Shown one piece after another: positions 33,157 to 40,142 of a DNA stretch of 64,000 nt. A program made the translations under genes and the position numbers. Positions within the stretch are counted from its first letter, which is position 1; every line of letters starts with the position of its first letter. The DNA is from Natronoglomus mannanivorans (GTDB lineage Archaea; Halobacteriota; Halobacteria; Halobacteriales; Natrialbaceae). The DNA lies in NCBI GenBank assembly GCA_025517485.1, contig JAOPKB010000007.1, positions 62,001-126,000 on the forward strand, given 5' to 3'. The notes under the pieces are model-generated. The model ran no database searches, had not been told where the DNA came from, and saw nothing but the letters and a program-made list of their open reading frames with translations.

Positions 33157-33226
33157 GAGGCGATAGGGCCCGCCCGACCCAACCGCCGGAGACGCCGGCT
33201 GACGGTCCCTGTATCCCAGTCAGCCG
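33157..33226 (+). ncRNA. Fluoride (crcB) riboswitch with start-codon expression platform
   Basis: The leader of the crcB pair matches the fluoride aptamer: P1 hairpin GGCG-AUAGGGCC-CGCC (33159-33174), a linker, P3 GCCGG-AGACG-CCGGC (33185-33199), then UGACGGUCCCUGU, whose GGUCC can pair with GGGCC of the P1 loop to form the pseudoknot. The order and loop bases fit the known Thermotoga aptamer. The aptamer 3' strand CGGCUGAC (33196-33203) is also perfectly complementary to GUCAGCCG (33219-33226), which ends 4 nt before the ATG at 33230. Without fluoride this alternative hairpin could hide the start region; fluoride binding should free it and switch on the exporter. Confidence 0.88.
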
Positions 33227-33229
33227 ACT

Positions 33230-33634
33230 ATGACAACCGACACCTCTCGTTCCAATCCACTCGCTCGACTCGAGACGCTCGCACTGATCGGTATCGGCGG
33301 CTTCGCCGGCGCGAACTTGCGCTTTTTCGCACTCGGTCTCTTTTCGGAGATCGGTGCCGTCTTGCTGGTCAACGTCGTCGGCAGCTTCGTGCTAGGGTTC
33401 TTGCTCTACGAGGCCCAGTACACGGGGATCGTCGACCGGCAGTCCCGTATCGTCTTTACGACGGGCTTTCTCTCCTCGCTGACGACCTACAGTACGTTCG
33501 CCGTCCAGACCGCCCTCGCGGCGAGTCCGGTCTGGTTCGTCGCCATCGTCGTCGGTAACTACGGGTTGGGCTTCGCCGGCGTCCTGGCGAGTCGTGCGCT
33601 CTCCCGGCGGCTACGCGGAGGTGCGTCGGTGTGA
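33230..33634 (+). CDS. crcB: Fluoride exporter CrcB/Fluc, subunit 1
   Basis: 134 residues with four TM helices and the Fluc features GGFAGANLRF, NVVGSFVLGF and GFLSSLTTYSTFAVQT, the last containing the Thr/Ser/Phe ion-path residues. Fluc channels are dual-topology dimers that let F- leave the cell. It lies directly behind a fluoride riboswitch and is followed by the second subunit with a GTGA overlap. Both genes should be turned on by fluoride. Confidence 0.95.
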   Translation: MTTDTSRSNPLARLETLALIGIGGFAGANLRFFALGLFSEIGAVLLVNVVGSFVLGFLLYEAQYTGIVDRQSRIVFTTGFLSSLTTYSTFAVQTALAASPVWFVAIVVGNYGLGFAGVLASRALSRRLRGGASV

Positions 33635-34149
33635 TCGGTTTCGAATCGTCAGTCTTCGCTCCCGCACTCGAGACACTGGTCGCTGTTTGCTGCGTTCTGG
33701 TGGGCGCCCTCGAGGGAAGCGGGATCGCGTTCGATCCCGGTTTCGGCCTCGGTTTCGGTCTCGGTCTCGACCTCGATCTGGATCCGGAACCGGCCCACGT
33801 CGTCGGCACGGGTGGGGCGATCGGCGCGGTTCTTCGCCACTGGGTGTACACCCAGGTTGCGAACGCAGGGAAAGACCGGGCCTTCCCGACGGCGACGCTC
33901 ACGGTCAACGTCGTCGGCAGTTTCGTCTTCGCAGTCGCGGTGTTCGCTGGCTGGGGCGATTCGACGATACAGTTCCTCGGAATCGGGATCTGTGGCTCGT
34001 TCACCACGTTCTCCTCGTTTTCTGTCGAGACCGTCCAGTTGTGGGAAACGGGGAATCGCCGACTCGCCGTCGCCGCCGCAGGCGGGAATCTCTGTCTCTC
34101 GCTCGTCGCGATCGGGGTCGCGTGGGCACTCGCATCCGTCCTGTTCTGA
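33631..34149 (+). CDS. crcB: Fluoride exporter CrcB/Fluc, subunit 2
   Basis: 172 residues from a GTG at 33631 overlapping subunit 1's stop. It has the four-TM Fluc core GGAIGAVLRHWVY, TLTVNVVGSFVFAV and GICGSFTTFSSFSVETV, preceded by an extra N-terminal segment of about 55 residues holding one hydrophobic stretch and a GFGLGFGLGLDLDLDPEP repeat. The two homologues would form a heterodimer in opposite orientations, the split form of Fluc. The N-terminal extension is unusual and coincides with a hexamer repeat. Confidence 0.93.
   Translation: MIGFESSVFAPALETLVAVCCVLVGALEGSGIAFDPGFGLGFGLGLDLDLDPEPAHVVGTGGAIGAVLRHWVYTQVANAGKDRAFPTATLTVNVVGSFVFAVAVFAGWGDSTIQFLGIGICGSFTTFSSFSVETVQLWETGNRRLAVAAAGGNLCLSLVAIGVAWALASVLF
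33731..33790 (+). repeat. Hexamer repeat in the second crcB gene
   Basis: Ten hexamers in register (TTCGAT, CCCGGT, TTCGGC, CTCGGT and so on) code for Gly-Phe/Leu and Asp-Leu dipeptides in the N-terminal extension. Confidence 0.7.
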
Positions 34150-34202
34150 TCGGGTGTCATTCGAGGGTTCCGACGCTCTCGGAGGTCGCCAGCCGTCTAC
34201 TG

Positions 34203-34634
34203 TCACTTGACGACCGTCACCGGCACCGACTCCGGCGAGCGCCGAACGACCGTTTCGGCCACACTCCCCAGTAGATATCGCGCAGACCCATCCCGTCCGT
34301 GACTCCCGATCACGATCGTCTCGACGTCGTCGTTCTCCGCGTAGCGAACGATCGCCCGAGCCGGCGCACCGACCTCGAGGACGGTTTCGACGTCGATCTC
34401 CGTCGGGACGGTCTCTCGAAGCGACTCGAGGACTGCCTCGCCCTTCTCGCGTTCGTTTCCGTGGGGATCGTCTCCGGTTGCGTAGCCCGGATACGCGCGT
34501 TCGCGGGCGTAGTCGATCATCGGGTCGACGACGTACAGCAACGTGAATCGGCCGTCTGGATACTGCTCACAGGCGAACTCGAGGGCTGCACTCGCGGGTT
34601 CGGAGTCGTCGACGGGAACGAGAACGTGTGTCAT
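34203..34634 (-). CDS. UspA-family universal stress protein
   Basis: 143 residues. Typical UspA alpha/beta fold: MTHVLVPVDDSEPASAALEFA at the N-terminus, and the ATP-binding loop GSHGRDGSARYLLGSVAETVVRRSPESVPV (G-2x-G-9x-G-S) at the C-terminus. Haloarchaea have many of these, often induced by stress. The start at 34634 is the only one that begins at the first beta strand. It converges with crcB. Confidence 0.92.
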   Translation of the reverse strand: MTHVLVPVDDSEPASAALEFACEQYPDGRFTLLYVVDPMIDYARERAYPGYATGDDPHGNEREKGEAVLESLRETVPTEIDVETVLEVGAPARAIVRYAENDDVETIVIGSHGRDGSARYLLGSVAETVVRRSPESVPVTVVK

Positions 34635-34811
34635 AGTGGCCCTTCGAACTCGATCACGAAAGTGGTGTGGTCGAGTCGAAACGAGGTGTTGCGGTGTCTT
34701 TCGGCTCGCGTTCGCTGTCGAACCGCTAGCGTGTGCCATCGATTCAGGTCCGAGTGAATCGACACTGTCGATCGATACGATTTAATGTCATCGTTCGTAC
34801 TGTTCGGTAGA

Positions 34812-35378
34812 ATGAGCGTTCCGATCACACGATCGACACCGACGGACGACGAGGTGTCACTCGAAACGCGAACGCTCGTCTGGTTGCTCTACTGGGGCTG
34901 TACACTCGCAGGCGTTCTTCTGGTAGTCGGCCTCACCGTCGCTCTGGCAGCGACCGGTGGTGAGCCGTCGGGGATCGGCGGGTTCCTCGGATACGGATTC
35001 ACGTTTCTAGCGACGTCGTTTCCATTCGTCTTGCTGATCGCCGGGTTTCCGCCGGGCTATACAGCACTCGGCTACTACCGAACTCGTTTCACTCCGAACA
35101 CGAGTTTCGAGAATTCGTCTTCGCCGTCTCGCTTTCGAACGTGGGTCGAACTCCTGTCGGCGTCGGTGATCGCGTACTCGATCCTCGGCACGATCCTCTT
35201 TTCGGGCGTTCGAACGGCTTACGGAATCTCGTTCTGGGAGGAGGGGATGCTTCTCTACGAACTCGGTGCCGAGCCACTCGGATTCGTCGTGTCGAACACC
35301 GGATTCTTCTTCGGACTCGCCGTCTTCGGACAGCTGATCGGGGCGCTCTCGTGGTTCGTGCTGTGGATCACGCGGTGA
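34812..35378 (+). CDS. Hypothetical membrane protein, 188 aa
   Basis: The protein starts MSVPITRSTPTDDEVSLE and has four to five hydrophobic helices (about residues 20-42, 55-78, 108-128 and 155-180). The loop YYRTRFTPNTSFENSSSPSRFRTWVEL is polar. No motif is recognisable. An in-frame ATG at 34785 is possible; CGATTTAATG lies before it. Function unknown. Confidence 0.65.
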   Translation: MSVPITRSTPTDDEVSLETRTLVWLLYWGCTLAGVLLVVGLTVALAATGGEPSGIGGFLGYGFTFLATSFPFVLLIAGFPPGYTALGYYRTRFTPNTSFENSSSPSRFRTWVELLSASVIAYSILGTILFSGVRTAYGISFWEEGMLLYELGAEPLGFVVSNTGFFFGLAVFGQLIGALSWFVLWITR

Positions 35379-35436
35379 GTCCGGCCGTTCGGTCGTGGTT
35401 TCGGTCGATCTCTCGAGACCGAACGCGAGACCGGAG

Positions 35437-35670
35437 TCAAACGCCCCAGGAGACGTGATCCCACACTCGCTCGTATCCGTAGTAGGTACACGTCTTCAGG
35501 AGGTTCGTCGCGAGTCCGATACTCAGTGCTTCGCCGGTACTTCCGGTGACCAACCAGGCGACGACGACTGTGATACAGACCATGAAGACGCGGTACAACA
35601 CCGTCTTCACGAGTGCGCGACGCCGCGCCTGAACGGGTGATCGTCTGAGCAGGGATCGAACGACCGACAT
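35437..35670 (-). CDS. DUF2061 small membrane protein
   Basis: 77 residues with a KTVLYRVFMVCITVVVAWLVTGSTGEALSIGLATNLLKTCTYYGYERVWDHV core, which is the DUF2061 pattern of two TM helices joined by a TGS turn. Function unknown; bacterial members are often fused to or near sulfate assimilation or transport genes. The ATG at 35670 is chosen over 35694 because the MSVVRSLLRR start matches family length. Confidence 0.8.
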   Translation of the reverse strand: MSVVRSLLRRSPVQARRRALVKTVLYRVFMVCITVVVAWLVTGSTGEALSIGLATNLLKTCTYYGYERVWDHVSWGV

Positions 35671-35780
35671 GACCGAGCCCACGCACGGGATCACCTAAGT
35701 AACGATTTTCGGCCCTGTTTTTGCCACGACGAAACCTCGAACAGTTGCGATCAATTTCGAATGTCGTTTCAAGAAACTGC

Positions 35781-35804
35781 TTTCGGTTTCGCTTTCGCTT
35801 TCAG
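35781..35804 (+). repeat. Short hexamer repeat upstream of serS
   Basis: TTTCGG, TTTCGC x2 and TTTCAG in an intergenic region, about 105 nt before the serS start. Confidence 0.6.
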
Positions 35805-35908
35805 TTCTGGATCCGTGCCGTCGGCGTCGTCCCGTGGATTTCCCTACGGTGTGCTATCACACACTTCCGACACGGTTTTCTCGCGTCACAGTGAACGACG
35901 GCACACGA

Positions 35909-37288
35909 ATGCTCGACCGGAACTACCTGCGCGAGCACACCGACGAGGTACGCGAGGCTCTCGAGAATCGGGGAGCCGGCGTCGACCTCGAGGAAGTGCT
36001 CGCACTCGACGAGAAGTGGCGCGACCGCAAGGCCCGCGGCGACGACCTGCGACGCGAGCGCAACGAGGTCAGCTCGCGCATCGGCGAACTCAAACAGGCG
36101 GGAAAGGACGACGAGGCTCAGGAAGCCATCGAGGAGTCCAGCTCGTTGAAAGCCGAGATCGAGAACATCGAGGAGGAGGCCGCACGCCTCGAGGGCGACC
36201 TCGAGGAGGCCTTACTCGAGTTCCCGCAGGTGCCCCACGAGAGCGTGCCGGTCGGCGAGGACGAGGACGACAACGTCGAACAGCGTCGCTGGGGGTTCGA
36301 CGACCTGCGGGAACTCCCAGCAGAGGTGACGCCCCACTACGACCTCGGCGAGGAGCTGGACATCATCGACGAGGCCCGCGGCGCGAAGACGACGGGCTCG
36401 GGCTTTTACTTCCTGAAGGGTGACGGCGCACGTCTCGAGCACGCGCTGATCCAGTTCATGCTCGACGTCCACCGCGAGCAGGAGTACGTCGACGTCTTCC
36501 CGCCGGTTCCGGTCACCAGCGATTCGATGCGGGGTACCGGTCAGCTTCCCAAGTTCGCCGACGACGCGTACCGTCTCGGTGGGAGCAACGAGGAGGCCTA
36601 CGAGGACGACGACCTCTGGCTCTGTCCGACCGCCGAAGTGCCCGTGACGAACATGTACGCCGACGAGATCCTCCTCCGCGAGGACCTCCCGTTGAAACAT
36701 CAGGCCTACACTCCCAACTTCCGGCGTGAGGCGGGTGAGCACGGGACCGAGACGCGCGGGATCGTCCGGGTTCACCAGTTCAACAAGGTCGAGCTGGTGA
36801 ACTTCGTCGAGCCCGAAGAGAGCTACGACCGACTCGAGGGTCTCCTCGAGGAGGCCGAAGAGGTCCTCCAGCGGTTGGGGCTCCCCTACCGCATCCTCGA
36901 ACTCTGTACCGGCGACCTCACCTTCGCGAGCGCGAAGACCTACGACATCGAGGTCTGGGCGCCCGGCGACGACATGGACGGCCCCGAGGAGGGCGGCCGC
37001 TGGCTCGAGGTCTCCTCGGCGTCGAACTTCGAGGAGTTCCAGGCTCGGCGCGCCGGCATCCAGTACCGGCCGGAACACCACGAGTCGGCGGAGTACCTCC
37101 ACACGCTGAACGCTTCGGGAGTCGCGATCCCGCGGGTGATGGTCGCCGTCCTCGAGTACTACCAGAACGAGGACGGGACGGTGACGGTTCCCGACGCGCT
37201 GCGACCGTACATGGGCGGTCAGGAGGTCATCGAGGGCCACGAGAAGGTTGGCGAGAGCGCGCTGGGTGCGGGCGAGGGCGGATCGTGA
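35909..37288 (+). CDS. serS: Seryl-tRNA synthetase
   Basis: 459 residues, class II. The N-terminal coiled-coil arm (residues 30-110, KWRDRKARGDDLRRERNEVSSRIGEL) holds the long variable arm of tRNA-Ser. The catalytic core has HQAYTPNFRREAGEHGTETRGIVRVHQFNKVE (motif 2) and ASGVAIPRVMVAVLEYYQ (motif 3), and charges Ser. It is the bacterial/common-type SerS rather than the methanogen type. The start MLDRNYLREHTDEV at 35909 begins the arm; the frame is open for 25 more codons upstream. Confidence 0.97.
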   Translation: MLDRNYLREHTDEVREALENRGAGVDLEEVLALDEKWRDRKARGDDLRRERNEVSSRIGELKQAGKDDEAQEAIEESSSLKAEIENIEEEAARLEGDLEEALLEFPQVPHESVPVGEDEDDNVEQRRWGFDDLRELPAEVTPHYDLGEELDIIDEARGAKTTGSGFYFLKGDGARLEHALIQFMLDVHREQEYVDVFPPVPVTSDSMRGTGQLPKFADDAYRLGGSNEEAYEDDDLWLCPTAEVPVTNMYADEILLREDLPLKHQAYTPNFRREAGEHGTETRGIVRVHQFNKVELVNFVEPEESYDRLEGLLEEAEEVLQRLGLPYRILELCTGDLTFASAKTYDIEVWAPGDDMDGPEEGGRWLEVSSASNFEEFQARRAGIQYRPEHHESAEYLHTLNASGVAIPRVMVAVLEYYQNEDGTVTVPDALRPYMGGQEVIEGHEKVGESALGAGEGGS

Positions 37289-37395
37289 GGTAGCGTCGCT
37301 CGGCGGAATCGATGGCCGTCCGACACGAACCGCTGACTCAAACGGTCGTTTCACCTTCCTGAAGACACTTACCCCACCGCGAGCGACGAGTGGGT

Positions 37396-38178
37396 ATGAA
37401 GCGACGCTCCCTCCTCGCTGCGATCGGGTCCGCGACGGCCGCCTCGAATCTCGCCGGCTGTTTGGCGGACGACTCCGAGTGGACACCGGACGCGGGCGGT
37501 GGTGACGGCGACGACGACGGGTCCACCGAGACCGAAAACGGGCCGACGAACGGATCTGGTTCCGACGGGAACGGTGACGAATCGGATGATAACTCGGCCG
37601 ACAGAACTGACGAACAGTGCGATCGAACCGTCGTCTGGTACAACGAACTCCCCGCCGACGTCGCCGCCGAGGTCGACGCGGCCCTCGAGGACGGCGCGTA
37701 CGAAACCGACGGCGAACTGTACTACGCGCAGGCGATCGACGTCGAGGCTGTCTCGCTCGAGGTCGACGACACCTACTACGCCGCCGAGATCGAGGAAGAG
37801 GGCGAGACGACGGTCTTCCGACTCGAGGAGACGATACCGACGAAGTCCGCTCCCGAGGAACTCGCGTTCCGGAACGCGACGGACGACGAACTCACGGTTT
37901 CGGTCACGGTGACGCCAGCAGACGGCGACGAGGTGCTGCTCGAGGAGGAGAGTATCGAACTCGACCCCGACGTGACGGCGTACGAGGGCCCGCGATTCCC
38001 GGTCACAGACGAGTACGGGACCTACGACGTCGCCCTCGAGACTGCCGACGGGCGATCGGAATCGCTGACGTGGACGATCGAGTACGTCTCGTTCGACGGC
38101 GTGGTCGTCCTCGAGGACGACGACGCGTTCGTCGCTCCGGAAGCCGTGATGGAGGTGGCACCGTGCCCGTGGTCGTGA
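37396..38178 (+). CDS. Lipoprotein of unknown function (Tat-like signal)
   Basis: 260 residues starting MKRRSLLAAIGSATAASNLAGC, with Arg-Arg, a hydrophobic run and a lipobox. A D/G/E-rich linker with DNA repeats follows (to about residue 75). The mature part has a CDRTVVWYNELPADVAAEVD helix, a strand-rich EVDDTYYAAEIEEEGETTVFRLEE and a second beta segment, and ends in APCPWS. No known family was recognised; it may be a surface-located binding protein. The ATG at 37396 is chosen by the signal; a GTG two codons before is possible. Confidence 0.7.
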   Translation: MKRRSLLAAIGSATAASNLAGCLADDSEWTPDAGGGDGDDDGSTETENGPTNGSGSDGNGDESDDNSADRTDEQCDRTVVWYNELPADVAAEVDAALEDGAYETDGELYYAQAIDVEAVSLEVDDTYYAAEIEEEGETTVFRLEETIPTKSAPEELAFRNATDDELTVSVTVTPADGDEVLLEEESIELDPDVTAYEGPRFPVTDEYGTYDVALETADGRSESLTWTIEYVSFDGVVVLEDDDAFVAPEAVMEVAPCPWS

Positions 38179-38382
38179 TCGCGATCCTCCGCGGTCCGTC
38201 TCACGTCCTCGTTTCGGCTGCGTGAGCCGTTGCCGAGCCCGGAGTCCCGTTCGAGGTGGTACCGACGTTGTCGCCGTCGACCCGCCGACCGTCGTCACCT
38301 CGCTCGGGACGGGGCTCCGGCTCGGTTCGCAAATTGCGAACGCCGCCCGTGGGATTTTCCCCTCTGAGAGCCTACGTCGCCT

Positions 38383-39564
38383 ATGGTCACCACGCTCACC
38401 GCCGAGCGACTCGCCGAGATGCAAGACGACGACGAGGCGTTCGTCCTCGTCGACACGCGACCCGAAGAGAGCTTCGAGGCGTGGCACGTCCGCGGCGCAC
38501 TGAACTTCCCGTTCGGACCGGAGGAGGAACTCGACGGGAAACTCGAGGAGTTCCACGAGTTCGTCGACGACAACGGTGCCGAGACCGACCGCATCGTCAC
38601 CATCTGTGCGAAAGGGATCTCCTCGGGGAACTTCGCGACGCAACTCGAGTCCGCGACCGACGAGTACGACGTGCAGGCGGTCGAGGGCGGGATGAAAGAC
38701 TGGAGCGGGGTGTACGACCACGTTTCGCTGGGAAGCGAAGGTGAGTTCGCAGACGAGCTCGCCTCCGACGAGCTGACGATCGTGCAGGTCCAGCGCCGCG
38801 CCAAGGGCTGTCTGGGCTACGTCGTCGGCTGCCCGGAGACGGGCGAGGCAATCGTCGTCGACCCCACCGACGATACGGACGAGTACAAGATCGGTGCCGA
38901 GGAACACGACCTCACCATTACGGGCGTCGTCGACACTCACGTCCACGCCGACCACCTCTCGGGCGGGCGCGCACTCGCCGAGGAGATGAACGTTCCCTAC
39001 TACATGGGAGAGCGCGCCGCCGACCGCGACCTCGCCTACGAGTACACATCGCTCGCTCGCAACGAGGTCCTCGAGGTGGGTGACCTCGAGGTGAAGGCCC
39101 TCGCTGCGCCGGGGCACACCAGCGAGATGATCAACCTGCTCGTCGGCGACAGCGCGCTCCTGACGGCGGATACGCTCCACGTCGACTCGACCGGTCGGAC
39201 GGAACTCGAGTTCGGAGCAGACGAGGGGGAGCAGGGCGCACACATGCTCTACGAGACGCTCCACCGGACGATCCTCGCCGAACCCGAGAGCGTCGTCGTG
39301 TTACCAGGTCACGTCTCCGTCAGGGCCGACGGCGAGTTCGAACACGGTTCGCCGGGCGAGGCGATCGCGACGACGATCCACGCGGCGAGGACGGGAATCG
39401 ACGTCCTCGGCCTCGAGGAAGACGAGTTCGTCGACCGACTCGCCAATCCGGGCGAAAAGCCCGCGAACTACGAGGAGATCATCGAACTGAATCGGGGGGT
39501 CGTCGAGGAACCGCCCGAGGATCGCGTCGAACTCGAGTTGGGGCCGAACAACTGTTCGGCCTGA
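38383..39564 (+). CDS. Rhodanese-MBL fusion (persulfide dioxygenase-like)
   Basis: 393 residues. The N-terminal rhodanese domain (about 1-120) has ARPEESFEAWHVRGALNFP-type sequence and the active Cys75 in TICAKGIS. The C-terminal metallo-beta-lactamase fold has THVHADH (His186, His188, Asp190, His191), PGHTSEM and LPGHVS, as in ETHE1-type persulfide dioxygenases and glyoxalase II. A role in sulfane sulfur detoxification is plausible. Bacterial fusions usually carry rhodanese at the C-terminus; here it is first. Reaction not proven by sequence. Confidence 0.85.
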   Translation: MVTTLTAERLAEMQDDDEAFVLVDTRPEESFEAWHVRGALNFPFGPEEELDGKLEEFHEFVDDNGAETDRIVTICAKGISSGNFATQLESATDEYDVQAVEGGMKDWSGVYDHVSLGSEGEFADELASDELTIVQVQRRAKGCLGYVVGCPETGEAIVVDPTDDTDEYKIGAEEHDLTITGVVDTHVHADHLSGGRALAEEMNVPYYMGERAADRDLAYEYTSLARNEVLEVGDLEVKALAAPGHTSEMINLLVGDSALLTADTLHVDSTGRTELEFGADEGEQGAHMLYETLHRTILAEPESVVVLPGHVSVRADGEFEHGSPGEAIATTIHAARTGIDVLGLEEDEFVDRLANPGEKPANYEEIIELNRGVVEEPPEDRVELELGPNNCSA

Positions 39565-39594
39565 GTTGCAGTCGCTTCACGGCAGCAGCGCTTT

Positions 39595-39990
39595 TCACTG
39601 CGTATAGGTCTCGAGCCGCCTGATTCGTCCATCCTCTAGCGTGAACACGTCCGCGAATCGAAACACCGCGTCGCCCGACCCGTCAAGGAGGCGGCCCTGT
39701 ACTGCGACGCGGTTTTCGGCTCCGTTCTCGTCTCCGTCGCCACTGCCGACGATCACCGCGAGCACCTCGTGGCTCGTGTCGGTCATCGGTCGGTCCTCGC
39801 GCATGAACCGAACGAAGGCCTCGCGGTCCTCGAACGTCCGGTCGGGTCGGCGCTGCGTGAACGCCGGTTCGAGGAGCGACTCGAGTGTCCCGTACTCGTG
39901 GTCGTCGAGCGCCCGGTAGTACGCTCGGACGAGCGATTCCGCGCTGTCTTCATCGCCGCCGTCGCCATCGCCATCCACAGAACCCGCCAT
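39595..39990 (-). CDS. SnoaL/NTF2-like protein
   Basis: 131 residues. After a Gly/Asp repeat start, the fold pattern SLVRAYYRALDDHEYGTLESLLEPAFTQ, FEDREAFVRFMRE and a beta-rich end FRFADVFTLEDGRIRRLETYTQ fits the SnoaL-like/NTF2 cone fold, a common small binding or catalytic scaffold. No catalytic residues can be assigned. Converges with the rhodanese gene. Confidence 0.7.
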   Translation of the reverse strand: MAGSVDGDGDGGDEDSAESLVRAYYRALDDHEYGTLESLLEPAFTQRRPDRTFEDREAFVRFMREDRPMTDTSHEVLAVIVGSGDGDENGAENRVAVQGRLLDGSGDAVFRFADVFTLEDGRIRRLETYTQ

Positions 39991-40142
39991 GGTCTCCGTT
40001 CGAAAGCGGGCTACAGAAATACTGTGGTCTCACCGACGCCACCGAAGCGGAGCTCCGAGTTATCGTGACTTCGACATCTCAAACAAATTGCAAAAATGGA
40101 CTTTAGCGAACCGTTTAGTGTTCCGTCGTCGAATCGAGAACT

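Noticed and set aside
36212..37486. Minus-strand frame of 424 codons over serS
   Set aside because: Antisense to seryl-tRNA synthetase, with no recognised domain.
37369..39264. Minus-strand frame of 631 codons over the rhodanese fusion
   Set aside because: Antisense shadow; the rhodanese and MBL motifs are on the plus strand.
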